A stretch of DNA of 64,000 nucleotides from Pratylenchus scribneri (Eukaryota; Nematoda; Chromadorea; Rhabditida; Pratylenchidae): contig JAQSEB010000001.1 of assembly GCA_030063045.1 (NCBI GenBank), positions 2,170,001-2,234,000 of the forward strand. Direction: 5' to 3'. Shown here in pieces: positions 36,006 through 51,000 of the stretch. The position numbers and the translations under genes were made by a program. The notes beneath the pieces are model-generated. The model was not told the origin of the DNA and ran no database searches. It worked only from the letters and a program-made list of their open reading frames with translations. Every line of letters begins with the position of its first letter. Positions within the stretch are counted from its first letter, which is position 1.

Positions 36006-39000
36006 TTCAGTCAAACCCTATATATTCCAATCATTCATAATCCATTGAATATTTTTATATTGTATATATATTAATTGTTTGAATAAAATGAAAAGAATAT
36101 TTATGAAACTGTGTGAAGGGATAATATTCGTCAAAAGTTCATTGCCACTTTTCATCTATTTATAATTTATTATTAATATACCTGAGGTATCATATCAATA
36201 TTGAATGACCGTTCTATTAAATTATTTAGTATTCGATAGATTTGAAAAATATTTTCAGATAAAAATATCCTCTTTATTTTTATAAAAATGGACCTTTGTC
36301 CAATTATTATTTTGCCAAAAATATAAATAACCCAAAATAATTAATAATTACATATATTTAATAACCGTTCTGCTAAATTATCTAATCGATGGATCTTGAA
36401 AATGGACTTTTGTCCGATGATTATTAGTTGTACCAAAAGTATAAATATTAGCCTAAAATAATTAGTATTTACATTTTATAAATGCCTTTTCTTATTTGGG
36501 TGATGAGTCCGTTCCATTCTTTTTAATTAGCATCATAAAAGGAAGAAAGGACGTCAATTTCGATTATTGCCGGTTATTTGAATCCAAATTTGTTGCTTGG
36601 TGATTTTTTATTCATCATTCGTGAACAAAACATCATTAATTTGAGTAAAATGAAAAAATTAATTGGCCCTCATTTACATTAATCATTTTTCTTCCTTAAT
36701 GACCATCCTAATTAGGCACTGATTTATAGTAAATATTTTTTATATTTTTTGGCATTTTTTTGTATTTTCCGTTGTTTTTTCTGCCCATTATATTCCCACC
36801 TTCCCTACAAATTCATTTTAATGAAGCGGAAAATGAATGTGAAAAAATGGGTTGGAAAACAAAAAATTGAATAGAAAAATGGGTTGAATTACGTCAATGG
36901 CCGTAGGCAATCCAAAATGAGGCCAGCCAAACACATTTTTAATTATTCACACTTTTTTCACACGACCACATTTTAGAATAGCCGCCGACGGCACGGCGAA
37001 GGCAAATGGAATTTGCCTCCCTCTAATGAGGGCCATTTGAGTCACCAAAAGTGGCAACAAAAAAAGTTCATTCATTGAGGGGGAAAATAATGTGCACTTT
37101 TTATTTATTCATCAGAATTTTGATTTATTTACCAGAATTTTGATTTATTTATTCAGCAAGAAGAGATGAATTTCAAAAGTTTAAAGCATTTTTCCCCTCT
37201 TTCCATTAATAACATTTTGCTGAACAAATGCAAAAAAATGGAATGAAAAGCTCGTGATTTATTTGTGAGGAAAAACATTATAGATGATGAAAAGTTGGAA
37301 TGAAAAGGTGGGGGAATGAATGATGAAGGAAGTTAGGGGAAATAATAAGCGGCTAATTGTTGAGATGAGAACATCCCCAACATCCTCTTCAATGCTTTTC
37401 CTCCATTTGTCATCTTTCCATTTGGATTTGGATGGATGACCCAACCAGGCACTCATTCATCCATTCTTCTGCCTTTTCCTCGCATTTCTTCAATTTCTTA
37501 TCGATCCATCCCCCCTCCAGCCATTCTTCGTCACGAGATGACTGCTGCCAGCCGCCGGCTTTTCCTCGCCCTTTTCCCCATCCTTTCAATCTCGTTTCAA
37601 CTTTTTTTTTCTCATTCTCGACTTTTTTCTCTCATAACGCAATTCCTTCTTTTGCTGCTGCAAATTTAGGCGTGTCCCATCATTCTAAAAATGTGTTTGT
37701 CACAGCCCGCCAATACTCTCGATAAGCCTTCCTTCCTGTTGCTTATTTTTTGGCATTTTCTCTTCTTCCTTCGCAATTAGGGATGCTCCCCTCCATTCCA
37801 CCCAATAGACATCCCTTTCTCTCTTCTTTTGATTCATCGGTTTTTTGCAACTTCCAATTCCCTATATGCAAATTGAATTTGCGTGTCCATCTCAATTAAT
37901 TTTCGTCAAAATATTCTGAATAATATTCCCTTCCTTCCAATCTTTATATATTCCATTTTTATTGCATCAAAGAATAAATAAATATCTTAAGCCCTTTTCC
38001 CCATCCTTTCATTTGGCCCTAATTTATGCCGGAAATCCTCTGTGGCCAAATGCGGGACCTCCCCTCTTTTGTTTGCTTTCCACAAAGTGGTCGTCCTCTT
38101 CCAATTTCCACCCCCTCCCTTCCTTCTCCATTTTCCTTCCTCTTTCTTCTTTTTGCCCTTTCTTTTCACAATGTTTGTTTAGTCCAAATTCTTTCTGACA
38201 TTTTCATCCTCGTTTTTTTTCGCAAAATGAGCCAGCCATCCTCAATTCCCATCCAGCAGCAGTCCGGAGGCAATTTTTGGACCAAAAATGAAGAATGAGG
38301 CCATTCGGATGGAAAGTGCCACGCAAATGAGGGTGGAAACAAAATATAGTGGGGAGACGGAGATCGCGTGCCTTCCACTTTCCACATTCTCGCCACTCTC
38401 GAAAATGCCTTCCCTTTCCCCCATTTTTGGCCCAAAACTTCCATTTCCTAATATTCCTCTTCCACCCAAATTGCCCCCATTCCTTTCGGTTCGGTTGCCC
38501 CTGGCAGCCGCTCTTCGGCCTCCCATCAAACAGCGGGGAGTCGGACATTTGCCAATAAATTCTTTCCTTCCTTCCTTCCGTCCTTTTTCCCGTTTCCCAA
38601 CCAATCTTTTTGGGTGGCGAGATTTGTGAATTGAATTCATGGAATTCGAGGTGGGGAATTGTTTTGTTGACAATTCGAACGAATAGAGGAAATTTGTTAT
38701 GAAAGGAAGGACAAAATTGGAGCAATGAATTCAAAAAAGGACAAACGAATTATATTGAAGAGAATTATATTTTTATGTATGTAATATAAAAAAAGGCAGC
38801 CAATTCCCAATGAATGTGCCTAGAGAGGTCAACATAATTCGCTGAAATTGCCAGAGGGCACATTCATCTCCCCCTCCCCAACTAAATTGGCTTCAGATGG
38901 CCGTCGCGTCGACACTTTAAATGTCCCGAAAAGGAAAATGCCAATTTCCTCCACCTCCCCTTTGGCCCCATTTATGCCCCTCGGCGCACTTTTTAATCGC

Positions 39001-39540
39001 CAATTTTCGCATCCTCCCTTTTGCCCTTCCTTCCTTCTTTTTTTGTTCCGCCCGTACTTTTGCCTATTCATTTCCCATTTTTTATTCACATCCATGCATT
39101 TATTGAACAAAACAATCCAAAATTGAATTTGCGCCAATTCAATTTTGTTCATTCAATTCAATTCCCCCCAAGTGCAATTCAATTTGGGGAGGGGGGAGGG
39201 GGGTCGATTAAATAATGGGCAACATTCCCTCACCATGTTCCCTCTTTTTGCCCATCAATTTCCCCAAATTGAATGGGCGCGTCATCGGAAATGGGCGGCT
39301 GGCAGCATTTTTACACAAATTTAATCCGCTCCATTGCATTTTTTACAATCGCCTCCCATTCCCTCATAAAAAATTTTTAAAAATAATGAAACAAAATTTT
39401 CCAAAAGGGGTACATTTTTACTTTTTAAAAACATTTCCATTATGGCAAAAAACAATTTTTTTATGCATAATTTTCATTCAATTTAAATTACATGTAATTG
39501 TTTTTTTCCCTTTTATTATGCAATATTTTTAATAAGCTAA
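36006..39540. other. Intergenic region, no supported gene
   Basis: 3.5 kb downstream of the channel gene. It is AT-rich at first, then CT- or GA-rich between 37.4 and 39.2 kb, which creates many overlapping frames on both strands. None shows protein-like composition with splice sites. No RNA gene was recognised. Confidence 0.5.
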
Positions 39541-40337
39541 TAATAAGCGGAATTAAATTGGGGGCAAATAGGCGGAATTATTTATTGCAAACAGGCGGAA
39601 TTATTTAGTGCAAAATAGGCGGAATTATTTAGTGCAAAATAGGCGGAATTATTTAGTGCAAAATAGGCGGAATTATTTAGTGCAAATAGGCGGAATTATT
39701 TAGTGCAAATAGGCGGAATTATTTAGTGCAAATAGGCGGAATTATTTAGTGCAAATAGGCGGAATTATTTAGTGCAAAATAGGCGGAATTATTTAGTGCA
39801 AAATAGGCGGAATTATTTAGTGCAAATAGGCGGAATTATTTAGTGCAAATAGGCGGAATTATTTAGTGCAAATAGGCGGAATTATTTAGTGCAAATAGGC
39901 GGAATTATTTAGTGCAAATAGGCGGAATTATTTAGTGCAAATAGGCGGAATTATTTAGTGCAAAATAGGCGGAAATATTTAGTGCAAATAGGCGGAATTA
40001 TTTAGTGCAAAACAGGCGGAATTATTTAGTGCAAAATAGGCGGAATTATTTAGTGCAAATAGGCGGAATTATTTAGTGCAAAATAGGCGGAATTATTTAG
40101 TGCAAAATAGGCGGAATTATTTAGTGCAAATAGGCGGAAATATTTAGTGCAAAATAGGCGGAATTATTTAGTGCAAACAGGCGGAATTATTTAGTGCAAA
40201 ATAGGCGGAATTATTTAGTGCAAATAGGCGGAATTATTTAGTGCAAAATAGGCGGAATTATTTAGTGCAAAATAGGCGGAATTATTTAGTGCAAATAGGC
40301 GGAATTATTTAGTGCAAATAGGCGGAATTATTTAGAG
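39541..40337. repeat. Satellite array D (23-24 bp GGCGGAATTATTTAGTGCAA type)
   Basis: About 33 units of GGCGGAATTATTTAGTGCAA followed by ATA or AATA. The first unit (AGCGGAATTAAATTGGGGGC followed by AAATA) belongs to the GGGGCAAA variant that dominates arrays A-C, and the second is transitional (TTATTGCAAACA). The array stands alone in intergenic DNA. Confidence 0.97.
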
Positions 40338-43300
40338 TAAAAATTATCAATCTTTCCTCCTTGCTCGTTCCCAAATAATGATGACTAAAACTGATCTTTT
40401 TTCCTTATAAATTTTTGTGCAAATTATTCATCCATGTTGTTTACTTTTTGACAATAATTTTAAATATATAGTTTAGATTTTAAGGATTCAAAATTAAAAT
40501 GCGCCGGAAAGGTGAATTCAATTTCGCCAATTTTTTATGTTTTATTCGAATACAATTCAATTCAAATTCCTATTCCCGAATTGAATTTTCCGGTAAATTT
40601 GCGTGTCGACTGGTTCATTCTTTTTAACGCATTTTGTACATTAAATTTTGGCACGAAATGTTTTTAATTTAATTGTACATACAATTTTTGGGTGCTTTAA
40701 TTCCACACAAATTTATCAACAAATTTCATTCATTTTTATTTATTTCATTTCTTCCTCCGTAAATTTTTCTCACTGGCATTCATTTTTAATTCCTCCACAT
40801 TTTCCAATTCTTTCCTTTTACTGCTGAAATCCCATTTTTTGCACTCAAGCATGGGAAATTTTGTGAATTGATGCGAAAAAGCTAAAATGGAGGCCAAAAT
40901 TTGACAGAAATATTTTTAGCATTAAAAAAGGAAAATATCAAAATTAGAGAGGATTGAAAAAATCAACAAAACAATCCGCCTATGGTCGGATTTGTGCCCA
41001 ACAAATAAATCGGGGCAATAAATCCATGTTGAATGCCAAATTTGGGCAAAATGGAAAGGGTAGGGAGGATTAAAAAAGAGGCCATAAAATATAATCCCAA
41101 ATGAACGCAAATTTGAATAATGACGAAAATAGTAGGCTTAAAATGTTCTTTGATTCCTATCAAAATCCGTTACCATGAATGACAATGATTGTTGTTTTTT
41201 TTTTTTAAATTCATTGTTCATTCATCATTCAATTGTGAAAATAATAAATTTCCGCCTTTTTTCCCTCCAATTATTATCCATTTATATTTTTTACTTTTAC
41301 CTGCGCAAATAGCCAAAAATGGAAATATTTCGCGCCATTTCCCATTGGATTGAATGAATCCATGGGAATTTCGTATTTTAGAAGGGAAGGGGGATTTAAT
41401 GGGGGATTCATTCCTTTTCAAATCCATTAGGGAGTATTAATGCCAAAAATGTTTTCCCCATCCCGAATACCATTTCCACGGGTTGTTCAAAATTCACTCC
41501 CAATTTCCTATTTCCATTAAATTCATTATTAATGCTGAAAATTTGTTGAACAAATACAAATTTAACCGACAAAAACAATCCAAAAAGCCTCTTGAGAATA
41601 AATTTTGTATGATGGGAATATTTTCCCTACCAAAATTCCCTAGGGAAATTGTCACTCCTGTGATTGGAGGGCCACAAAAGTCCATCAACAAATCTGGCTA
41701 TTTACTTGGCATTCTAAATTTGTTCCACATTCCTTTCTTTTTAATCAAAATCCACACTCCGAAGTTTGTTGACAATTTTTTATATTTAATAGGAAAAAAA
41801 TTGTATTTTTTCGAGAAAAAAAACTATATAAATTAAGGTTAGAAAATATTCTCTGTAGCAACAAATTTATGGGGGAATGAATGGAAATGGAATGGGTCCA
41901 TTATTTTCGATCCGTACATTTTCTATTCCCACTTCCAATTTCATTTTCCATCCTTGGCCATTTTTCCAACCCAAAATATCCTCTCCAAAATGTTTGTTGG
42001 TCTTTTTGCGTGTACCCCATATATTCTAATATTTGTTTGCCTTTTTAATAATGATGGAAGGAAAATGATCCAAAATGGAATGAATTAAAAGTGAGGTGCC
42101 CTCAAGTAAGCTCAAATATTCCTTTCATTCAATTCTCCCTCTCTGGCTACTGTCTGGCCACTTTTCTTTCAAATTTCGTTCCTTTATTTGCGTTTGATCG
42201 TTTAAATTAGTGAAATTGGACCCCTCAACCTCAACCCCCTATTCAAAAATGAATCCATTTGTTTGCCAAAATATCCCCCTAAATTCTCGTCAATGTTGAC
42301 ATTTCTGCTGCGTTGCGTGGAATAATTCAACAAAATATTCTCCTTCCATTCCATCCAAACAATCCACGATGTCTCCATCTCCACATTTTTGTGTTTGCTT
42401 TTCGCCAAAATTCCTTTTTGCAAACCACACAATCCCCCCCCACCACATTTTGCCCTCTCCACTTTAAATAAAATGTTGTTGCCCATTCATTCTTAAAATC
42501 AAACAAAATTCATCCCTTTTTTATGCTTTTCCCGCGCTTTGCACAAAACATTCCCCCCTCTTTTTTCAACTTTTTTTTCTCATCAACAAAAAAATGTAAA
42601 AAAGTTTAAAAGGATACCGAATTTTAATGTGTAATGGAAATGGAATCCATTTTTTTTATTCCACCGTTTTTTGTGATCATTGAAGCGTGCTGCCGGCATA
42701 TTTATTTTTTCCTACAATAAAATGCGTAAAAATTGTCCCTTTTTCCCATTTCCGCCATTTATAATATTTTTTGCCCACAATTTTGGATAGTAGGAAGTGC
42801 GTAAAAATGGGTACCCAATTTTTTTGAATTGAGGGGAAAACAAATTTGGTGGAAAATTGGAGGAAAACAAAAGTATAAATAAATTGTGAACAATTTAAAT
42901 ATATTTGAATATAAATGAATGAATAATATTTCCAATGAATATTCTTTCCATTTTTTATTAAATTTGGTCTTTCTTTGAATGAATTATTTGAACATTCCTT
43001 CAATTAATCAAATTTTGTTTATTAAATTTGGGAAGCAAAAAATAATAATTTAATTATCCACCAAAATAAAATAATTTGATTTATCACAATTTGGTCATCA
43101 TCAAATTTGCCAACAAAAATAATAAAATTTTTGTGTAAATAATAAATTTGCCCTTCTCAAATTAATTTTATTACACCATAAAATTGAATTATTGCGAATT
43201 TCTTTTCCAATTCAATTTTTCACCAATTCAATTTTATTCTTTTATAATATTAATCCAAAATGTAAACTTTCCACCAAAAAAATTATTTTCCATCCAATCA

Positions 43301-46300
43301 AACTATGCAACCAAAATTCCAAATCATCGTTGACCATTAATCATAATCTCCTCCCACCAATTAAATATTTATTTATTCTCGATGTTGCCATCCCATCCCC
43401 CTCAATTATTTGATCAATTCCCGACAATCTTTTTCCAATAAAATTGCGCAAATTTTCGGAAAAAAAAGATCAAGGTCAATCAAAAATGGGAAGCACTAAT
43501 TGGGGGATTTGTCTATTCTTCAAAATAATTCATTATCAAAACACACACAAAGTACATTTTCCCCCAAATTTTCCCCCAAACATTTAATGAACTCACCGAA
43601 TAAAAAATGGACCTAAATAAAATGAATGGAATGTGCTAATTTTGCATATTTTTCAAAGGTTTTTCCATTACATCATTTCCAATATTTCCAAGAATAACAA
43701 ATAATCAACCATCCATTCATGGCTTCATCTTCCAATAAATGCTCCCTACAATTTCATTCTACATTTTTACGGGTTCATTTCTACACCATTATTTGGCCAT
43801 TTTTTCCTCTTCTCAATAATTATTAATCTCCTCTAAAAATCATCTGCCCCTACCCTTTCCCCCTAACAATTTTTCCAATTCGTATAATTGCCAATTTGCC
43901 AGTTGTTCTTCCATTTCCTCCAACCAATAATCTCATTTTGATGGCCAACCCCCAATTTGTGTGGGACCATCCATAATTAAATTATTTCGCAATTTTTTGT
44001 CCATCTAAATAATTTAATTTCATCCAATTCCATTTCCACTCCCTTCTAATTTGCCTATCCCACCCAAAAAAAGGGTTTCATTTCCATTTTGTCCATTTCG
44101 TTTTTGTCTAGACCCTTTCATCCATTCCCTCCATTTTATATTCCTTATCGCATTTTCTTCCATTCCATCAAAATTGGCCAATTCCCGTTTCCCAGGCCAA
44201 CCAAAAAAAGAAGAAAAATAAAACATTTTTGCTACAAATTCATGTAAAAAAAAAGACGCAACAATTTTTGGGCCGAAATATTTCCCATTGGTCCGGCTGG
44301 TTGAATACAAAAAATGTGAATTAAAATTGAGGGAAAATGGGTGATGATTAACAGAGATTTGCACACGAATATTCGCCCAATTATTTTCCCCTCAAATTTG
44401 AATTTGGGTCCATAATTTACATACAAATCCGCCGAAAAAATTGTTCAGGAGATGATTGGATTTAGCATAATTCCCTCCTTATTCATAAATTATCCCAAAT
44501 AGGACAATGGAAATACCCGGGAGAGGGCCACAAAAATAAGAGAAAATATTTATTTGGGGGATCAGCACCGACTGGCGCGATTCTCACCCCCCCCCCCCCC
44601 ACCTCAAATAATAATTTTCTTTTGTTTTTATTTTAATCCATTTTCCCCAATAATTTTCATTGTTCCGCATTTCCCAATTCAAAAAAAAATAATAATCCGC
44701 CGATCATTTCTTTCGAAATCCATCATCAATTTTGATTATGGCCAATTAAAATAATTGGCCAAAAAAGGTGGCCAAATATTCCTCAAAAATTGAATTCAAT
44801 CCAAAATTAATTTAGAAGTGCAAATTCACCAAAAAATTAAAATATTTAATCAAATTGAGGTGACCTTAATATAAAATAAATATTTATTTTAATTTAATTT
44901 AAACAAAAATCAAATTCATCTATTCAAATAATCCAAAATTTGATGCCATTTTTGCCCTTTTTTAAATTAATTTTGCAAAAAATGAACAAAAAAGGCCGAA
45001 AGTCAAAATTCGGGGGAAAAATAATAAAAAAAGGGGGAATAATACAAAAAGAATTGTGGCCAATTTTGGACTGTGACAATGCCGAAAAAATATTGGAAAG
45101 AAGCCCCCTTTTATTCTTTTGATAAAAGGGGAAAATAATAATGAAAAGGAAATTTGTGGCCATTTTTGAAGAGGGGGCGCACAATCATCCATTTGTTGTG
45201 TGCTCTTTGGCCAAATAAACAATTGGCCAAATGCTTTTTCCCTTTTTGTTGATGAATCAAATATTTAGGCGAAGGAATGGGAAATGGATGTCGGCCAACC
45301 ACCTGCTACTTTTCACTTCCTTCCTTCCTCCCTATTTCAAGTTCAAAATTTTTTTGCTTAATTTTAAATTGCCCAAAAATGACAACTGTGCCCAAAACAT
45401 TTGTTTTTTTTTTTCAATATTTTCTTTTCAAATTTTTCCTTTTCAATTTCATTTCCTTTTGTCTGTTCTCTGTTTTTGCCTCGAAGGCAAATTCATTTTC
45501 AATTTTGCTGATTGAAAAAAAAAAGATTTTCTCTCTTTTTTTTCTGTTTTGTTCCAAAATTTTATATTTGATTTCTGATCCTTTTTGAGAGAGTGAATTT
45601 TCGGCTGTCGCAGTAATTTAATCAAAAATCGAATTTTAAAGGGGCAAAAATGGAAGGATGAGCAAACCAAAAATTCCCTTTGAATTCCTCCATTCTTTCC
45701 CATTTTTTGTTCCATTTTTGGGTTCAAATTGTTCCGCCAAAAACACAAATTAAATTAAATCAAATTAAACCGCTTTATTTTGTCCCTCACAAATTTAAAC
45801 ATTCCAATCTATTTTTTTTTCTTATCGCCTCAAATTTTTATGGCCAATAACAAAATGTGGCCATAATCTTCTCTAAATCTTGAGGATTAAGGCAAAGTGC
45901 AAAAAAGGGAGGAAATTTGCTTTGGCATTTCTGAGATCGGAAAAGTGAGGGAAAGGGAAGGAAGAAGAAGAAGCCAAATTGCGTGCGTGAATGAATGAAG
46001 AAAATGGACTGAGGATTTGTTGTTGTCGGCCAATGGCATCCAAAATCGACCCAAAATTGTGCGCCTTCCTTTGATGATGCCTCATCCGAATGCATCATTT
46101 AATCCCCATTTTCCCCTTTAAAAGTTGTTTGGCAGGAAAATACCACACCATTTACATTAGAAATGGCAGACAATTTTTTTAGTGTTTTTAAATTACCTAA
46201 TTCCCCTAATCCATAGATGAATAATCCTCTCCATCACATTTTGGCGACGATTAATTTCCGTATTATATTTGTCCTTCGCGCACTTTTTTTGTTCACTTCA

Positions 46301-48047
46301 CAACATTTCCCCTCAAATATTACAGCGTAAAATCAAAAAAAGGGGGCAAAGACGACCCATTAAAAATATTACAACGCAAGTGGGAGAAGTTCAAAAATGT
46401 GAAATTCCCGATTGGATCGGCCAATGATGCGCCCCCACCCTTTCCTTCCTTCAACGTCGCATTAAAATTTTACAGCGCCGCGCGCACAATTTCAACCGGT
46501 TTTTTCCCATGTTATCATGGGACGATTTGGCGAAAAGGAAACGGCGACTTTGCGACGTTGATTTTGTGCCCTCCGCCGTTTAATTTTGTAAACATTTTTT
46601 GATCAAAATGGATGGGCCAAATCCTTCCCCCTTTAAATGGACCATGACGTCCCATTCCTTGCAAATTTGCAGACCAAAATATGCGGCGACGAAATGGCCA
46701 ATGATCGGTGGCCACAAAAGATAGGTCAAACCATAATCAATCAAAACTGCCCACCACATTTCTGTAATTTCGTCGCAAAATTCCTCCAATCATAAATTTA
46801 TGCACGGAATTTTTTCCATTCTCTAATAAAATTTTGAATGTTTTTTATTTTATTTTTATTGGTTTCCCCTTTACAAATAATTACTTAGTTAAATTAAATG
46901 TATTTTTGTGCCCTTTTTGGGTCCAATTTCCCCTTTTCCAAATTATCACAAAAACAATGTGTCCTCCAATTCCAGTCTTCCATTTGTTATCAGAGGCCTA
47001 TCCCACTTCCCACCGCCCCCCCCCCTTTCCCCGTCCCATGACTTTTTCCACTTCCATCGGCCACCCTAATAAAAATATAAAACATCTTTTCCATTAAATA
47101 AACTCTCGTGAGTGTTTTTAAATCAGCCAATCCTTTTTTAAAAAATTTTTCCCGGATTTTAATATTAAATTTTGCGTCATTTCCTTCCATATCCTCTTTT
47201 GACTGCCCTTTTTCTAAAAAATATTCATAAAAATATTTTTGCCAATCTAATTATAGGGTAAATACTAAATACCTCCACTAGACCATATTATTCATTTGCG
47301 CAACATCCTTTTCCCCGTGTGTTTTCTTCAATTTCCCTCATCATTTTTCAATCATTTCTCCTTAATCCCCTCAAATCCATTCCAAATACAATAATCCTCT
47401 GCCCCCTTCCTTCCTTAATCCTTTCCTTCCTTCCTTCCTTCCTTTCCCTTTTCCTTGCCATTTATCCCCCAGCTTCCATTTAAATAAATAAAAAGTAAAT
47501 TCCCCAATCAGATATCATTGACCAATAAGCCACCCGGCTGTTGGCTCTATTCAATCCCTTCTTCCCCCATATTCGGCATTCATTGACTTGGCCAACAACT
47601 TTTGCGCACAATTAATCCTCCTCTCTCCATACTCTACAAAAATCGACCACTGCCCTGTCCTCTTTTGCATACCTCTCATTGCCCCAAAGCAGAGTCACTC
47701 ATTCCTTTGGCACATCGGCCACCTCATTAAAATTCCGCGCCGACTTCCCCCTTTTGGCCCCGCTTCACACATTTTTGTGCCACACAATTCCCTTCCCCCT
47801 ACCCTTTTTGCATTGACTTCCGCTCCAAAGGCTTTTTGTGCCTCAACAACAAATTCATTCATATAGATAGGTTGGCTGGCATTTTCGACCAGCCGACACC
47901 GACAAAACGACGACAATATTTTGCACCGCCGATAAGTCCAATTTTAGCGGCTGACTCATCCAGCTTCGAAAACAACAAAGAAAAAACAATTATTTGAGAT
48001 GGAAAATGGCAAATAGTTGACATTTTGGGAATAATTTTGAAACGGAA
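40338..48047. other. Gene-poor 7.7 kb block upstream of the Gln-rich gene
   Basis: AT-rich DNA with poly-T and poly-A runs, CT-rich patches (47.3-47.5 kb), a C14 run at 44587-44600 and no supported gene. One short membrane-like exon candidate near 41 kb is listed separately. 46.33-46.60 kb is locally GC-richer with several CG dinucleotides and could be a regulatory element. The block precedes a large probable regulator gene, so cis-regulatory content is plausible but not demonstrated. Confidence 0.45.
40963..41155 (-). pseudogene. Possible remnant of a seven-TM chemoreceptor exon
   Basis: After an acceptor-like TTTTGATAG, the minus strand reads KEHFKPTIFVIIQICVHLGL, FMASFLILPTLSILPKFGIQ and FIAPIYLLGTNPTIGGLF, then a stop. 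Two hydrophobic segments followed by a P-x-I-x-x-L-like motif resemble TM6-TM7 of nematode chemoreceptors. The downstream sequence continues in another frame (LLIFSILSNFDI), suggesting a frameshift. No upstream exons were found, so it may simply be chance AT-rich hydrophobic coding. Confidence 0.2.
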
Positions 48048-51000
48048 ATGCCATCCCAAATAGAGGGGATGATCCAAAATATGATCCAGGCTGGCATTCC
48101 TCATGCCCAAATGATGCAATTCCTTCAACAATCTCTGCATCAGGTGGGCACAAAATTATATGAAATAATTTTATTTAATTAAAATGCTAAAATTGCCACT
48201 TTTCATCCCTTCAATTATATTTTTGTAGTTCCCCGAGGGCAGATGTTTAGAGGAGGAAAAATTATTATAAATTATGAAGAAAATATTTTCATTTCAATAT
48301 GGCACAAATTATAGGAAAAATGGTGACATTTTAAAGGCCAAAACAAGCCATAAATTATACATTAAAAAAAGAATGGATTATCATTGGTCAAAAATAATAT
48401 CACCTGGCCAACATTTTGGATGGACAGGTGAAAAAAAAAGTGGGACTGCTGATTTTTGACATTACAAAAAAATATGTTTTTCAATTAAATTTTTAAAAAT
48501 GTAATATTTAAATAATATTTCGTCATTAAAGAGGGAATTTGAACGAACAAAACAAATCATCATAGATCTGGGATTGTATTTATCAATTTCCATAATTGGC
48601 CAATTCCCCGCATTTTGGTTTATTTGATCAGCTAACTTTCATTTTTTGTTTGCCCAGCTGCCCAAAATTAATTCCCACAATCGGCTGATTCCATTTTTGG
48701 TCCCATGGCTTCCATCCCCTTCCCTCCCTTTGTTGTCCCATCCCTCCCACCTTCATAGAAATGGCACAAACCCATCTACGAAAAGCCAATCCCAAAAAGC
48801 CTTATGATCTAATTTTCTGATCATCCTCCCATTTTCAGGCCACTGGGGCCAGTCCCTCACCAGCCATCAATCACAACAACATTGGAGGCGGCGGCGGCGG
48901 CCAATCCAGTGCCGCGCAGCAAGCGGCCGCTGCCGTTGTCGCCGCCCATCAAGCAGCGCAGGCAGCCGCCCATCAACAGCATTTCCAGCAGGCACCTCCT
49001 CAATCAGCTTCTTCTGGCCATCCCCAACAGCCACATCCATCATCGGCCTCATCAGCCATTTCTGCCGCCCAACAGAACACTGGAGGGGGACCGGGCATTG
49101 GGCCAACCGGCGGAGGAGGAGGAGGGACAGGTGGAATTGGCCAAGGCCAACAACAACAGCATGCGGCCAGCAATGGTGGCGGCGGTGGTGGGGCCACAGC
49201 TATGGCAGCAGCAGGTGTTGCGGCAGCGGCTGCTGCCAGCCTGCAGGTGAGCAAATAAACACACACAAACAGTGCAGTGAATGAATGAAAATGATGGCCA
49301 GAAAAGGACTCTGGACCGAGAATGATGAAGGGGCGTGGGGATTGGATAAAGGGGGTCGGGGGGAAGATGTAGGGGAATTTGTCCAGCTTGGAAAATATGT
49401 ACATAAGGTGGGTCCCACAGATTGGATTGGGATCGACCAAACCCATTTTTGGGCCAATTCCCCACTCCCCATATTCCCCTTTCCATGCCACTGCTATTTC
49501 GGGGTCCTTCCTCGCCTTCATTTTTCGGGTACCAAAAAATAGCCAACATAGGCCCAAAAAAGGCATCCATTTATTGGCCATTCTTCCATTCATTTATTCC
49601 ATCCATTTATTGCCTTCCAAACAATTCACATTTTCTTCCTCTGGCCTGATTTTATCCAACAATCCAAATTTCGATTTTGTTGTCAACCACCGGACCTCCT
49701 CCGAATGGCCACACCCCAACATTTATTCCCTCCCAATTCCATTGCCTCACTTTTTATTCCCTCCTCATAAAGTTGTTCATCTCCATTTTACAATTTATTC
49801 CACCCAAAATTTGGAATTTTACATATTTTAGATAGGTAGGGGACCAACGGCCACATAAAAAAATACATAGCGGAATTGCCAAAAAATTGCGTTCCCATTC
49901 TTCAAAATATTAAATTAATTAATTATTTTATTTATTTCCACTTTTACCATCCTCAACATTTTTAAAGATTATCATTTTTGACGTTTTCTTTCCAAAATTG
50001 GCAGCAGACCGAAAATCAGTAACAAAAAAGTGCTTCCTTCTCTCCGCCATCTAAATTAATTCCTCCCCGCGCCCATTTTAATCCCCCGACGAAAAAATGT
50101 CAAGATTCTATTGGCCTTCGCCCACTTCCAATGGTTCACCGGCACAACAACCCGTCGTCCATAATGTACTACAGAAAATACATTTAGGGCATCATCCGTT
50201 ATTATAATTAGAAATTGTGGTGGCGGATTAGTGTGCGAATGTCGAGGAGAGGGGATTAAATGGACCATTCCGCTAATCCCCCAATGGGCACCTTCCGGAC
50301 AATCAAAACAACATTTTAATATTTAATAATAGTCATTTTGGACAAAACATGTTAAAAAGGGAAGAAGGATTTAGGCTATAATTATAGTGCCAAATGGAAT
50401 TTTGAATTAAAGTGGAAGTGGAATAAATTAAACCCCTCAAATTACTTTGGCCCTTTTTAATCCACAATTCCATTTTCCCAGCATTTGGCCTCACTTCAAC
50501 AGCAACAACAACTTTTGGCTGCCCATCACCAACATCAACATCAGCACAATCCGGCAGTTGGCGTTGCGGCTTCTGCGGCCGCCGCCCATTCCGCTATTGG
50601 CCAACCTTCCCTGCAAGCTTCTTCCCTGATGCAAATGGCCACCGGCCATCCCCATCATCAGCCTTCAGCTGGCCTCGCCGCAATGCAACAGCAATTGCAG
50701 CAAACCGCTGCTGCGGGTGCTACCCATCCAATGGCGGCCGCTTTTGCCCAAGTTCGTCATCACGTGAATGAATAAAATGGAATAATTATGGAAATCGGAT
50801 TATTTTGGGGTCCATTAGGATGGAAAATATTATTTAAATAAATTAATATTCATTGTTTCAATTGATAGAATTTATATCTATAAAAAATGAAGAAAAAATA
50901 TTGGAGAAAAAATGTATTAATCCCATATCCATTTGGCGGATTTCAGGCTCAATTAGCCGCTGCTGCCGCCCAACAACAGCAACACGGTACCGGAGGGGCA

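Noticed and set aside
46580..46789. 70-codon minus-strand frame MEEFCDEITEMWWAVLIDYG
   Set aside because: The composition is not low-complexity, but it stands alone, has no recognised similarity and lies in a gene-poor block. Evidence is too weak to annotate.
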